Shown: one piece after another, positions 35,100 to 43,875 of the stretch | How positions within the stretch are numbered: the first letter of the stretch is position 1 | Layout: every line of letters begins with the position of its first letter | Origin: Sphingorhabdus lacus | Lineage (GTDB): Bacteria > Pseudomonadota > Alphaproteobacteria > Sphingomonadales > Sphingomonadaceae | Length of the DNA stretch: 64,000 nt | Reading direction: 5' to 3' | Assembly: GCF_009768975.1 (NCBI RefSeq) | Contig: NZ_CP035733.1 | Coordinates: 3,268,001-3,332,000 of the forward strand | The notes under the pieces: generated by a model | Databases searched by the model: none | Told to the model about the DNA's origin: nothing | What the model saw: the letters and a program-made list of their open reading frames with translations, nothing else | Translations under genes and position numbers: made by a program

Positions 35100-35713
35100 T
35101 GCTGTTATACGACGCCCCGATGCCAGCGCCCAATCCGCGCCGTGTGCGGATCTATCTGGCGGAAAAGGGGCTGACGGTCCCGACGCAATCGCTCTCCATC
35201 CTGGCGGGCGAGCATAAGGCACCGGAGTTTGTGGCTAAATATCCAGCCGGACAGCTTCCTGTGCTCGAACTGGATGATGGGCGGATGATTGGCGAGACCA
35301 TTGCGATCTGCCGCTATTTCGAAGCCTTGCATCCCGAACCGCCCCTGTTTGGCCGCGATCCGGCGGATGTGGCGGAAATCGAAATGTGGACGCGCCGGGT
35401 TGAGCTGACCTATGGCGCGGCGATCCGCAATATCTGGATACACACGCACCCGCTGACTGCGCGCGTGGTGAAGCAGCAATATACGGAATTTGGCGAAAGC
35501 AACCGTCCGCTGGCGCATGCGGCGATGATGGTGTTTGACACTGTGCTGCGCAAAAACGCCTTTCTGGCAGGTGACTCCTACTCGATGGCGGATATCGCGT
35601 TGCTGAGCACGCTGGATTTCGGGCTGTTTATCGGCGTGCCGATCCCGGATGAGGCCAAAGCGCTGAAGGCCTGGCATGAACGCGTGTCCGCGCGCCCGAG
35701 TGCGTCGGCCTAA
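35099..35713 (+). CDS. glutathione S-transferase family protein
   Basis: The 204-residue protein has an N-terminal thioredoxin-like domain (MLLYDAPMPAPNPRRVRIYL, AEKGLTVP, VLELDDGRMIGETIAICRYFE with the typical cis-Pro/ES-like motif) and a C-terminal helical domain. ATG 35099 overlaps the moaE stop; ATG 35087 is four codons upstream and also possible. It ends four bases into the convergent oxyR gene. Confidence 0.88.
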   Translation: MLLYDAPMPAPNPRRVRIYLAEKGLTVPTQSLSILAGEHKAPEFVAKYPAGQLPVLELDDGRMIGETIAICRYFEALHPEPPLFGRDPADVAEIEMWTRRVELTYGAAIRNIWIHTHPLTARVVKQQYTEFGESNRPLAHAAMMVFDTVLRKNAFLAGDSYSMADIALLSTLDFGLFIGVPIPDEAKALKAWHERVSARPSASA

Positions 35714-36615
35714 TTTTTGCGCAAGGCCCGCAAGGCCGAGGCAAGCATCTCGAATTCTTCACGCCGCGGGCTGTTGGTCCGCCAGACCAGTGCGATTTCG
35801 CGGGTCGCATGCTCGGCATTCAATGGCCGGGCCTGCACATCAGTGCCGTGGAGCAGGCCGGAATCGACCGCCATCTCGGGTATCAGCGTCAGGCCAAGCC
35901 CGTTGTCGACCATCTGTACCAGCGTATGCAGCGATGTCCCCAGCATCGTCGCCGACGCACGCAGCTCGGGCCGGTTGCATGCCGCCAGCGCGTGATCCTT
36001 CAGGCAATGGCCGTCGACCAGCAGGAGCAATTTGCTCTCGTCGATCAGGTCGGGGGTGATGCTTTCGGGCGGGTCGCGCGGGTCGTCCTTGGGAAAGGCA
36101 ACGAAGAGCCGGTCCTCGAACAGCGTGGCTTTTTCCACATCACCAGCGGCAAAGGGAAGCGCCATCAGGACGCAGTCGACCACACCATGGTGCAGCGCCT
36201 CGACGGCCGCAGCGCTCGCCTCTTCGCGCAGATAGAGTTTGAGGTCGGGATATTGCTTGCGCAAGGCAGGCAGCAATTTGGGGAGCAGGAAGGGCGCGAT
36301 CGTGGGAATGACGCTCATCCGCAGGTCGTCGGCAAGCGGCTTGCCCGCCGAGCGCGCCATTTCGGCCAGCTCCTCCGCCTCGCGAAGGATACGGTGCGCC
36401 TTGGCGACCATCTTTTCGCCCAGCGGCGTAAAACGCACCACGCGCCGCGTCCGCTCTACAAGCATCAGGCCGAGAAGGGACTCAAGTTCCCGGATACCCG
36501 CTGACAGCGTCGATTGCGTCACAAAGCAGGAGTCGGCCGCCTTGCCGAAATGGCCATGCTCTTGCAGTGCGACCAGATATTGCAGCTGCTTCAGGGTAGG
36601 GAGATAGGTGCTCAT
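35710..36615 (-). CDS. oxyR: hydrogen peroxide-sensing LysR regulator OxyR
   Basis: OxyR activates antioxidant genes when peroxide oxidises two cysteines. The 301-residue protein has an N-terminal LysR helix-turn-helix (KAADSCFVTQSTLSAGIRELE) and a sensor domain with Cys204 and Cys213 (GHCLKDHALAAC), the same 9-residue spacing as Cys199/Cys208 of E. coli OxyR. It is divergent from cysE. No catalase or peroxidase gene is adjacent. Confidence 0.93.
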   Translation of the reverse strand: MSTYLPTLKQLQYLVALQEHGHFGKAADSCFVTQSTLSAGIRELESLLGLMLVERTRRVVRFTPLGEKMVAKAHRILREAEELAEMARSAGKPLADDLRMSVIPTIAPFLLPKLLPALRKQYPDLKLYLREEASAAAVEALHHGVVDCVLMALPFAAGDVEKATLFEDRLFVAFPKDDPRDPPESITPDLIDESKLLLLVDGHCLKDHALAACNRPELRASATMLGTSLHTLVQMVDNGLGLTLIPEMAVDSGLLHGTDVQARPLNAEHATREIALVWRTNSPRREEFEMLASALRALRKN

Positions 36616-36768
36616 TTATCGAACCTTATGATTAGTTCGGGCCCAATAATCGCTTTTAACGATTTAAACCAGCTTTTTCGGTGCAATTTCGGCTCCAGCA
36701 CTGGAAATCGCGTAACATATCGCCTAACTTTAGCGAAAGGCTCCGGATAGTAGAGGGCGGGGACGCAT

Positions 36769-37494
36769 ATGTTCATTTCAAATCTCATCGAATATCTGGA
36801 CTCGATCAAAGTACGCGATCCCGCGCCACGCACGCGCTGGGAAATATTATTGTACCCCGGCGTCTGGGCCGTCGCCTATCACCGCGTCGCGCACTGGCTG
36901 TTTCTGGGGCAAATGTTCTTCCTGGCGCGTTTGGTGAACCATTTCTCGCGCTTCATGACGGGCATCGACATCCATCCTGGTGCCAAGATCGGCAGCAATT
37001 TTTTCATCGACCATGGCTTCAGCGTCATCGGCGAAACTGCCGAGATTGGCGATAATGTGACCATGTACCAGAATGTCACGCTGGGCGGGACCAACCCGAC
37101 CAATGGCGCGGCGGGCAAGCGGCACCCGACCATCTTGGACAATGCCATCATCGGTTCGGGCGCGCAGATATTGGGGCCGATCACCGTCGGCGAACGCGCC
37201 CGCATCGGTGCCGCCGCTGTCGTTACGGACGATGTGCCTGCGGGGGCCACCATGATCGGGCAAAAGGCACGGTCGACATTGGTGAAGGCCGAAACCTACG
37301 CCAAGGATTTCATGCCCTATGGCACGCCCTGCCGCGAAATGTTTGATCCGGCGACGCAAAGCCTGGAAATCATGCAGTGCGAGATTGAAACCCTGCGCAA
37401 GAAAGTGGCCGAGTTGATGGCCGAACGCGACGCGGCGCAAGCCGCACCCGTTCCCGCAAAACGCCGCGCCACCAAGGAGGCAAAGGGCGCTTGA
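36769..37494 (+). CDS. cysE: serine O-acetyltransferase (EpsC/CysE type)
   Basis: The enzyme acetylates L-serine for cysteine synthesis. The 241-residue protein has a short helical N-terminal region, the left-handed beta-helix hexapeptide repeats and the signature [21 protein letters not shown], followed by [12 protein letters not shown]. The C-terminal tail ([18 protein letters not shown]) is Lys/Arg/Ala-rich and extends beyond the fold. It overlaps the DUF2794 gene. Confidence 0.93.
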   Translation: MFISNLIEYLDSIKVRDPAPRTRWEILLYPGVWAVAYHRVAHWLFLGQMFFLARLVNHFSRFMTGIDIHPGAKIGSNFFIDHGFSVIGETAEIGDNVTMYQNVTLGGTNPTNGAAGKRHPTILDNAIIGSGAQILGPITVGERARIGAAAVVTDDVPAGATMIGQKARSTLVKAETYAKDFMPYGTPCREMFDPATQSLEIMQCEIETLRKKVAELMAERDAAQAAPVPAKRRATKEAKGA

Positions 37495-37835
37495 GCGCGG
37501 TCATCACACCTTTTCCCGTTGCTAACCGCCTCCATCAGGTTGGCTTCGACCGCGCCGAGCTTACCCAGATACTGAACCTCTATGGCCGCATGGTCGCGGC
37601 GGGCAACTGGCGTGATTACGCCATTGACCTGGGCCGCGATGCCGCGATCTTCAGCGCCTTCCGCCGCGCAACCGAACGCCCCGAATACCGCATCGAAAAG
37701 CGCCCCGAGCTGCGCAACAAACAAGGCCAATGGGTGTTGGTCGGCGAAGGCGGAGCCGTGCTGAAACGCGGCCACGAACTGGGGCCGGTTTTGGCCCCTG
37801 TCGAGCGCAAGTTGATGAAGTTGGTGGCCGGCTAA
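37491..37835 (+). CDS. DUF2794 family protein
   Basis: The 114-residue protein matches the alphaproteobacterial DUF2794 family ([45 protein letters not shown]). The start is TTG 37491, overlapping the cysE stop, with AAGGAGG 10 nt upstream. Function is not known. Confidence 0.85.
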   Translation: MSAVITPFPVANRLHQVGFDRAELTQILNLYGRMVAAGNWRDYAIDLGRDAAIFSAFRRATERPEYRIEKRPELRNKQGQWVLVGEGGAVLKRGHELGPVLAPVERKLMKLVAG

Positions 37836-37844
37836 ACAGCCCTG

Positions 37845-38996
37845 TCACGCTGCCTTGGGCAGGCGGGAGCTAATACCGTCCGGCAACAACTTCATAATAG
37901 AGCGTCGGATTATAGGCCAGAATGCCGACAGCAGAAGCAAAGCCGAGCCGATGATGAAGGCCGTAAAGGCCACGCCCAATTCGATCACACCGAAGTTGCG
38001 GAACAAGGCGGTCATGGCAATCAAAACATAGGCCAGCGCGGATACCAAAAGGGCGCGCCTGTCTACGATGATCGCAATGGTTGCAAACAGCGTATACAGC
38101 GCCAGCACCAATATCACGGCTGCCGTTGAAATCCGGCCTCCATCGCTGACTCCGATCAGACCGAAAAGCGCATGTGCAATCATTGGTGCAGCCAGCATGT
38201 GCAACCAGAAGGCAATATCGCTCCGCTGCGTGGTGCGGCTGGTGTCGGATACATCCCACCACATCGCAAACCCGAAGACGGTGATGCCGCAACAAAGCGT
38301 GAGGATGAGTGGCATGATTGCCAGAAACGCCGTCGTGCCGGTGAAGTAAAAAATACCGAAGAGAATGGTCAAGGCAGCCATACCCGTTGCTGCGGCAATT
38401 GCGATCGGGGCTCGCATGCGGAACCAGAATGAGGCTGCCACCATTGAGGAGAAGAGAGCAGATAACGCGTAACCGCCATTCTCCCGGATGGTCTGTGCTT
38501 CGAGCTTAGGTCGAATACCTGGCCCGTCATTCCACCAACTCACACGACCATATTGCGTGTAGTCCAAGTCCCAAAAGTAAAAACTCGTTCCAAAAAAAAC
38601 ACCAATTACCAGCGCCAGAAGCAAAACGATGCTCGGTAGAGCCATGCGGCGTACGCGGACAAAATATTCGGCAAGAAACCAAGCCGTTGCTGCGCAGAAA
38701 AAGCCGCCCAACGCCTTGTAGCGCCCAGAAGAATATGTTTCACTCGACAAGTTACCGCCCGAGTAGTTGTGCACATCATCTTGGAAGCTTTCGCCGATCC
38801 ACCACATGGCGAACAGCATGATGATAACGGCAATCGTTACGAATATGTCGTTGAAGCCGGTAACGAGCCGGAAATTTTCTTCACTCGTCGCCGGTGAAGA
38901 CTTATTGTTTGCAACAAAGCCACGCAAGGCGTCGGCTGCCGACGGTTCGATTACGCCCGCTTTTACGGCCGATTGCAGATCTGCTTCGGTATACAT
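37845..38996 (-). CDS. multi-pass membrane protein of unknown function
   Basis: The 383-residue protein has an N-terminal soluble region (MYTEADLQSAVKAGVIEPSAADALRGF, resembling the start of DUF2157-like proteins) and then about ten hydrophobic helices (for example FVTIAVIIMLFAMWWIG, AFWLHMLAAPMIAHALFGLIG). There are no recognisable catalytic residues. It is 10 bp from the convergent DUF2794 gene. A 14-bp palindrome lies just before its start. Confidence 0.8.
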   Translation of the reverse strand: MYTEADLQSAVKAGVIEPSAADALRGFVANNKSSPATSEENFRLVTGFNDIFVTIAVIIMLFAMWWIGESFQDDVHNYSGGNLSSETYSSGRYKALGGFFCAATAWFLAEYFVRVRRMALPSIVLLLALVIGVFFGTSFYFWDLDYTQYGRVSWWNDGPGIRPKLEAQTIRENGGYALSALFSSMVAASFWFRMRAPIAIAAATGMAALTILFGIFYFTGTTAFLAIMPLILTLCCGITVFGFAMWWDVSDTSRTTQRSDIAFWLHMLAAPMIAHALFGLIGVSDGGRISTAAVILVLALYTLFATIAIIVDRRALLVSALAYVLIAMTALFRNFGVIELGVAFTAFIIGSALLLLSAFWPIIRRSIMKLLPDGISSRLPKAA

Positions 38997-39010
38997 TCTC
39001 GAGGCCCCCG

Positions 39011-39024
39011 CTCACATATGTGAG
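39011..39024. promoter_or_regulatory. 14-bp palindrome just upstream of the membrane-protein gene
   Basis: CTCACATATGTGAG is a perfect palindrome 15 bp before the start codon of the minus-strand membrane protein, lying within a larger imperfect inverted repeat (about 38997-39043). It could be an operator or a hairpin between this gene and the upstream SDR. Confidence 0.45.
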
Positions 39025-39063
39025 GAGTGGGCTGCCCCGAGAGATGTGTCAATATGCCTATGT

Positions 39064-39966
39064 TCAACCCAGCGCTTGCAACGCCTTCATGACGGCCATC
39101 GACTGTTCGCCGCCCGATTGCGGGACGGTTTCGCCGGTGCGGTCGATGATCTTGTCCCATGCGGCGGCAAAGCCTTCGACGGTGCGATCTTCCTGATGAA
39201 GTGCGGCGCCGGGGGTCATGGTGACATAAGCGGCATGGTAACCACCGCCGCCTGCACCGATGATCATGTTGGTTGGCGCATCTTCGCTGACGAGATAGAG
39301 CGCGGCGGGGACGACATTTTCGGGGGTGAACTGTGCGAACAGGCCTTCGGGGAAAATGTCTTCGGTCATGCGCGTACCGGCGACAGGAGCGATCGAGTTG
39401 ACGCGGACATTATATTTCGCGCCTTCGAGGTGCAGGGTCTTGGTCAAACCGGCGAGGCCCAGTTTGGCGGCGCCATAATTGGCTTGGCCGAAGTTGCCAT
39501 AAAGGCCGGTTGAAGAGGTGGTCATCAAGATGCGGCCATAGGCTTGCTCACGCATCGTGTCCCAAACAGCCTTTGTGCAATTGGCCGAGCCCATCACATG
39601 GACCTGAAGCACCAGATTGAAATCGGGCATGTCCATCTTGGCGAAGCTCTTGTCGCGCAGGATGCCGGCATTGTTGATCAGGATATGGATGCCGCCCCAG
39701 GCTTCCTTTGCCTTGGCAACCATTTCGACCATTTGTTCAAATTCGGTGACGCTGCCGCCATTGGCCATGGCTTCGCCGCCAGCAGCCTTGATTTCTTCAA
39801 CAACCTGCGCCGCCGCGTCGGACGTGCCGGTGCCGTCACGTGCACCGCCCAGATCGTTTACGACCACCTTGGCACCGCGCTTGGCCAGTTCCAGAGCATA
39901 GGCCTTACCCAGTCCGCCGCCTGCACCGGTCACAATAGCGACTTTGTCTTTAAAGCTGATGGTCAT
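39064..39966 (-). CDS. SDR family oxidoreductase, multifunctional-enzyme (hydroxyacyl-CoA) type
   Basis: The 300-residue dehydrogenase has the glycine motif TGAGGGLG (13-20), the NDLGGARDGTGTSDAAAQ loop typical of the peroxisomal multifunctional-enzyme type, NNAG (98-101), and catalytic Tyr164 and Lys168 (YGAAK) with Ser151/152. These act on 3-hydroxyacyl-CoA in family members. ATG 39966 is the conserved start; 30 upstream codons are unrelated. Confidence 0.9.
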   Translation of the reverse strand: MTISFKDKVAIVTGAGGGLGKAYALELAKRGAKVVVNDLGGARDGTGTSDAAAQVVEEIKAAGGEAMANGGSVTEFEQMVEMVAKAKEAWGGIHILINNAGILRDKSFAKMDMPDFNLVLQVHVMGSANCTKAVWDTMREQAYGRILMTTSSTGLYGNFGQANYGAAKLGLAGLTKTLHLEGAKYNVRVNSIAPVAGTRMTEDIFPEGLFAQFTPENVVPAALYLVSEDAPTNMIIGAGGGGYHAAYVTMTPGAALHQEDRTVEGFAAAWDKIIDRTGETVPQSGGEQSMAVMKALQALG

Positions 39967-40069
39967 TTTTTGTCTCCATAGATATGTGGCGGACGAAGCA
40001 CGCCAATGCGGCGCATGCCTTGGCATGAAGGTTAGGTTTACGCAAGCGTAAAGCAAATCAACTGTGGAC

Positions 40070-40113
40070 TGTCACAAAACAGAAATTTTTGAGTCACTCT
40101 AAAGTCATATAAT
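40070..40113 (+). promoter_or_regulatory. Pho box and promoter of the phosphate-type porin
   Basis: Half-sites spaced exactly 11 bp apart are TGTCA (40070), a degenerate AGAAA (40081), AGTCA (40092) and AGTCA (40103), followed immediately by a perfect -10 TATAAT (40108-40113). The 11-bp phasing is that of PhoB binding. Transcription would start near 40120, about 40 nt before the ATG at 40158. Confidence 0.8.
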
Positions 40114-40157
40114 TGTTGTCTAGGCGTCACACCTAATTCGGATCGAGGGAATTTAAG

Positions 40158-41672
40158 ATGACTGCATCACATTGGCTGGCAAGCACCGCACTGATTTCAG
40201 CCGCACTAGCTGCGGCTCCGGTGCATGCGCAGGACAATGCGTCGGAAGTCGAGGCTTTGCGTGCTGAAGTCGCTGCGTTGAAAGAGCAGTTGGCGGCGAT
40301 TGCGGCTAAAGTCGACGCGGTGCAGAAAAAACCCGTTGCCGAAGTGAAGTGGAAGGGCGCCCCGGAAACCAGCGCCGAGGGCGGCTGGACCTTCAAGCCA
40401 CGCGGAAGGATCCATTTTGACGCCGGTGCCGTAAGCGAGCCTGGCGCGCTTGAAAGCCGGAATCTCGGATTTGCCACGCGCGTCCGCCGTGTCCGTCTGG
40501 GTATGGAGGGGACCATCCCCGGGAATCTGGGTTATAAGGTGGAAGCCGACTTTGCGAATAGCGGTGTGGCCTTTGGCGATGTCTGGTTGACCTATAATCC
40601 GGCAAATGCACCTGTTTCGGTGCGCGTCGGCAATTTTGAAACGCTGAACAGCATGGAGCAGATTTCCAGTTCCAACAATGTGACCTTCATTGAGCGCAAC
40701 AGCTTCAACGATGCTTTCATCAACGCACGCCGGTTGGGCGCTGCCGTGGCGTGGCATAACAAGAGCAATGACTTCTTTGTCGAAGCAGGTCTGTTTGCGG
40801 GCCATGCCATCGACAGCAGTCTGGATAATGACGGCTGGATTGGCGCCACCCGCGTTCACTTTACCCCCAAAATTGGCGATACGCAGTTGCATCTTGGTGC
40901 GACCTACCAATATCGCAGCTTTTCTTCGAACAATGCAGGCGCAACATCGGCATCTCTCTTGTCGCCATCGACAAACCAGCTGGCGCGGTACCGCGCACGC
41001 CCGGGCAGCCAGTTGACCGATATCCGCTTTGTCGACACGGGTAGTTTTGCCGCCAAGAGCGACCAGATCATCGGCCTCGAAGCTGCTGCGATTTTCAAGC
41101 AATTCTACATCAGCGGCGAAGCGCAATGGTTGAAAACCAATGCCTATGACGCAGGCGATGTCGCGACGGGCCTTGATGTGTTTTCCGGCGGTAATGTTGC
41201 CGTCGTACCCACCGAAAATCCCGGCTTTTTTGGCGCCTTTGCCGAAGTCGGCACATTCCTGACCGGCGAAACCCGCGGCTATAACAACAAGCTTGGTGTG
41301 TGGAGCCGGCCCAAGGTGAAAAACCCGATCACCAAGGGTGGCATGGGTGCATTCCAGATTGCAGCCCGTTTCGATTATCTCGATCTCGACGATGATGCGT
41401 TGAAAAATGGCGTGACAAATAATTTCGCCACGGGCACCACATCGCTTGCTGCCCTGAACAGCCGCCTCGGCCGTGGCGGCACGCAGACCAGCTATTTGCT
41501 CGGAATAAACTGGTATCCCGTCGACTATCTGCGTTTCATGCTGAACTATGGCCGCGTTAATGTCGAAGGTGGACCGCTTGCCGCGACTGTGGATCCGCTG
41601 TCCACCCTTCCCGTCGACGAACGTGATTATTCGGTCGACGTTCTCGCCGCCCGGATGCAGATCGAGTTTTAA
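40158..41672 (+). CDS. phosphate-selective porin (OprP/OprO family)
   Basis: The 504-residue precursor forms an outer-membrane beta-barrel for anion or phosphate entry. It has a signal peptide (1-24, AAPVHAQ), an N-terminal coiled coil (about 28-57, EVEALRAEVAALKEQLAAIAA) and the OprP/O-type barrel (FKPRGRIHFDAGAV, RRVRLGMEGTIPGNLGYKVEADF, YSVDVLAARMQIEF ending in Phe). A Pho box lies upstream, and the pst-pho operon is on the opposite strand downstream, so it belongs to the phosphate starvation regulon. Confidence 0.92.
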   Translation: MTASHWLASTALISAALAAAPVHAQDNASEVEALRAEVAALKEQLAAIAAKVDAVQKKPVAEVKWKGAPETSAEGGWTFKPRGRIHFDAGAVSEPGALESRNLGFATRVRRVRLGMEGTIPGNLGYKVEADFANSGVAFGDVWLTYNPANAPVSVRVGNFETLNSMEQISSSNNVTFIERNSFNDAFINARRLGAAVAWHNKSNDFFVEAGLFAGHAIDSSLDNDGWIGATRVHFTPKIGDTQLHLGATYQYRSFSSNNAGATSASLLSPSTNQLARYRARPGSQLTDIRFVDTGSFAAKSDQIIGLEAAAIFKQFYISGEAQWLKTNAYDAGDVATGLDVFSGGNVAVVPTENPGFFGAFAEVGTFLTGETRGYNNKLGVWSRPKVKNPITKGGMGAFQIAARFDYLDLDDDALKNGVTNNFATGTTSLAALNSRLGRGGTQTSYLLGINWYPVDYLRFMLNYGRVNVEGGPLAATVDPLSTLPVDERDYSVDVLAARMQIEF

Positions 41673-41684
41673 AGGGGCGCGGGT

Positions 41685-42380
41685 TTAAACCGCGTCCTGG
41701 TCCAGGGAATAGCCGGCCGACCGCACCGTGCGGATGATGTCGCTGTCAAAGCCTTCGTTGAGGGCTTTGCGCAGGCGGCGGATATGGACGTCGACGGTGC
41801 GGATTTCGATATCGCTGTCATGTCCCCAGACGCTGTCGAGCAGACGTTCACGGGAAAAGACATGGCCTGGATATTCCAGGAAATGCTTGAGCAGCCGGTA
41901 TTCGGTCGGGCCCAGCGGAACCTGCTTGTTGCCGCGCTTTACCTTGTGCGCGACCGTGTCCATTTCCACATCACCGAAGCGCAGCGATTCCCCAGCGAGC
42001 GCGGGGCGCACACGACGCAGCACGGCTTTGGCACGGGCAACCAGCTCGCGCGGGCTGAACGGTTTGGTGACATAATCATCGGCGCCGATTTCCAGCCCGC
42101 GGATGCGGTCATCCTCTTCGCCGCGTGCCGTCAGCATGATGATGGGGACATTGGCGGTGTTGTCGGTCTTGCGAAGTTGGCGGCACACTTCGATACCCGA
42201 CAAATTTTCGAGCATCCAGTCCAGCAGCACCAGATCCGGCGCATGTTCGCGCGCCATCAGCAGTGCTTCTTCGCCGTCGCCGGTATGGCGAACGTCAAAT
42301 TCCTCACGTTCGAAATGCCAGCGGACCAGTTCGGCCAGTGCACTGTCATCTTCAACCAATAGCAGTTGTGCCTTGGGCAT
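41685..42380 (-). CDS. phoB: phosphate regulon response regulator PhoB
   Basis: PhoB binds 11-bp direct repeats when phosphorylated by PhoR. The 231-residue protein has an N-terminal receiver (phosphoacceptor Asp54 in LVLLDWML, with Asp11/Asp12 acid pair and Lys near 106) and a C-terminal OmpR-type winged helix (about 130-228; FSRERLLDSVWGHDSDIEIRTVDVHIRRLR). ATG 42380 is the conserved start. It is the last gene of the pst-pho operon, 15 bp after phoU. Confidence 0.95.
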   Translation of the reverse strand: MPKAQLLLVEDDSALAELVRWHFEREEFDVRHTGDGEEALLMAREHAPDLVLLDWMLENLSGIEVCRQLRKTDNTANVPIIMLTARGEEDDRIRGLEIGADDYVTKPFSPRELVARAKAVLRRVRPALAGESLRFGDVEMDTVAHKVKRGNKQVPLGPTEYRLLKHFLEYPGHVFSRERLLDSVWGHDSDIEIRTVDVHIRRLRKALNEGFDSDIIRTVRSAGYSLDQDAV

Positions 42381-42395
42381 ATCGCTCTCTTCCAA

Positions 42396-43067
42396 TCAGG
42401 CGTCGGGCAGATTTTCGCCGGTTTCAGTAAAGTAAATCATCTGCGCCACAGTTGTTGTGTGGTCGCCAATCCGTTCCAGATTTTTGGCGGTGAACAACAT
42501 ATGTGCAACTTCGGTCGCTGTTTTCGGATTTTTCGCTACATAGGCAACGAAGTCGACAAACAGGTCCTTGTTCAACTGGTCGACATCGTCGTCGCGCGCG
42601 GTCACGGTGCGGGCCAGATCGATGTCGCGTTTGGCATAAGCGTCCATCGCGGTGCGGATCATTTCGACCACGATATCGCCCATGCGAACAAGCTGTTCAT
42701 TGGCGGCCAGGCTCGATTTCGCTTCCATCTGCGGCACGCGCTTGGCGATGTTTTTCGCATAGTCGCCGATCCGTTCGATCACTGCCGACATTTTCAGTGC
42801 GGCAATCAGCTCGCGCAAATCGTCTGCCATCGGGGCGCGAAGGGCGATTGTCCGGACGACCAGTTTTTCAACTTCGGTTTCAAGCGTGTCAATAACCTTG
42901 TCTTCGGCGCGCGTAGCGGCGGCCAATTCAATATCATGTTCGCTCAAGGCCTTCATGGCTGCCTTTACAGCGGACTCGGCGCGCGCGCCCATTTCCGCGA
43001 TCAGGCCGCGGATTTCGTCCATATCATCGTCAAAGGCGGTAACAGTGTGCTTCGTGCCAGTGCTCAT
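42396..43067 (-). CDS. phoU: phosphate transport system regulator PhoU
   Basis: PhoU links the Pst transporter to PhoR and is needed to repress the Pho regulon when phosphate is sufficient. The 223-residue protein has two PhoU helical repeats with conserved metal-binding EXXXD-type segments (for example IERIGDYAKNIAKRV and NLERIGDHTTTVAQMIYF). It lies between pstB and phoB. Confidence 0.95.
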   Translation of the reverse strand: MSTGTKHTVTAFDDDMDEIRGLIAEMGARAESAVKAAMKALSEHDIELAAATRAEDKVIDTLETEVEKLVVRTIALRAPMADDLRELIAALKMSAVIERIGDYAKNIAKRVPQMEAKSSLAANEQLVRMGDIVVEMIRTAMDAYAKRDIDLARTVTARDDDVDQLNKDLFVDFVAYVAKNPKTATEVAHMLFTAKNLERIGDHTTTVAQMIYFTETGENLPDA

Positions 43068-43079
43068 ATCTGCAATCCT

Positions 43080-43853
43080 TTAGCCGTAACGGCCGGTAAT
43101 ATAGTCCTTAGTACGATCTTCGCGCGGATTGGTGAATATTTCGGACGTTTCGCCAAATTCGATCAAATTGCCGAGATGGAAAAACGCCGTCCGCTGCGAC
43201 ACACGTGCGGCCTGCTGCATATTGTGGGTCACGATGATGATAGCATATTTGCCGCGCAGGTCGTGGATCAATTCTTCGATACGCGCCGTCGCAATCGGGT
43301 CGAGTGCGGAGCATGGTTCGTCCATCAGGATAACTTCGGGATCAACGGCAATGGCACGTGCGATGCACAGACGCTGCTGTTGCCCGCCCGACAGGGCGGT
43401 GCCGCTGTCGCTCAGGCGATCCTTTACTTCGCCCCATAGGCCCGCACGGGTCAGCGCGCTTTCGACAATCTGGTCCAGTTCTGCTTTCCCGGCGGCAAGG
43501 CCGTGGATGCGCGGGCCATAGGCCACATTGTCGTAGATGGATTTGGGGAAGGGATTGGGTTTCTGGAACACCATCCCCACACGTGCGCGCAACTGAACAA
43601 CGTCCATGGACGAGGCGTAGATATCCTGACCGTCGAGGAAGATATTTCCTTCGACCCGCGCGCCGACGATGGTGTCGTTCATGCGGTTCAGTGACCGCAA
43701 AAAGGTCGACTTGCCGCAGCCCGACGGACCGATAAAGGCCGTGACATTGTCCATATCGACGTCGATCGATACATTATCGATCGCTTTCTTCTCGCCATAA
43801 TAGACGTTGACGTTGCGGGTCGATATTTTCGGGTTGGCGGTTGTTTCGGCCAC
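43080..43853 (-). CDS. pstB: phosphate ABC transporter ATP-binding protein
   Basis: The 257-residue ATPase drives phosphate import. Walker A is GPSGCGKST (42-50), the signature is LSGGQQQR, and Walker B is [13 protein letters not shown]. It is highly conserved with other PstB proteins. Confidence 0.97.
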   Translation of the reverse strand: MAETTANPKISTRNVNVYYGEKKAIDNVSIDVDMDNVTAFIGPSGCGKSTFLRSLNRMNDTIVGARVEGNIFLDGQDIYASSMDVVQLRARVGMVFQKPNPFPKSIYDNVAYGPRIHGLAAGKAELDQIVESALTRAGLWGEVKDRLSDSGTALSGGQQQRLCIARAIAVDPEVILMDEPCSALDPIATARIEELIHDLRGKYAIIIVTHNMQQAARVSQRTAFFHLGNLIEFGETSEIFTNPREDRTKDYITGRYG

Positions 43854-43875
43854 AATGGCGTCCTTTTCTTATCTG

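Noticed and set aside
36616-36768. OxyR binding site in the oxyR-cysE gap
   Set aside because: Only a weak AATCG/CGATT repeat (36648-36664) was seen; it does not match the four ATAG-type blocks expected.
41673-41684. Terminator between the porin and phoB
   Set aside because: Only a 10-bp GGTTTAAACC palindrome lies around here, without stem length or T-run.
42366-43439. 357-codon frame antisense to phoU and pstB
   Set aside because: It crosses two clear genes and has no recognisable features.
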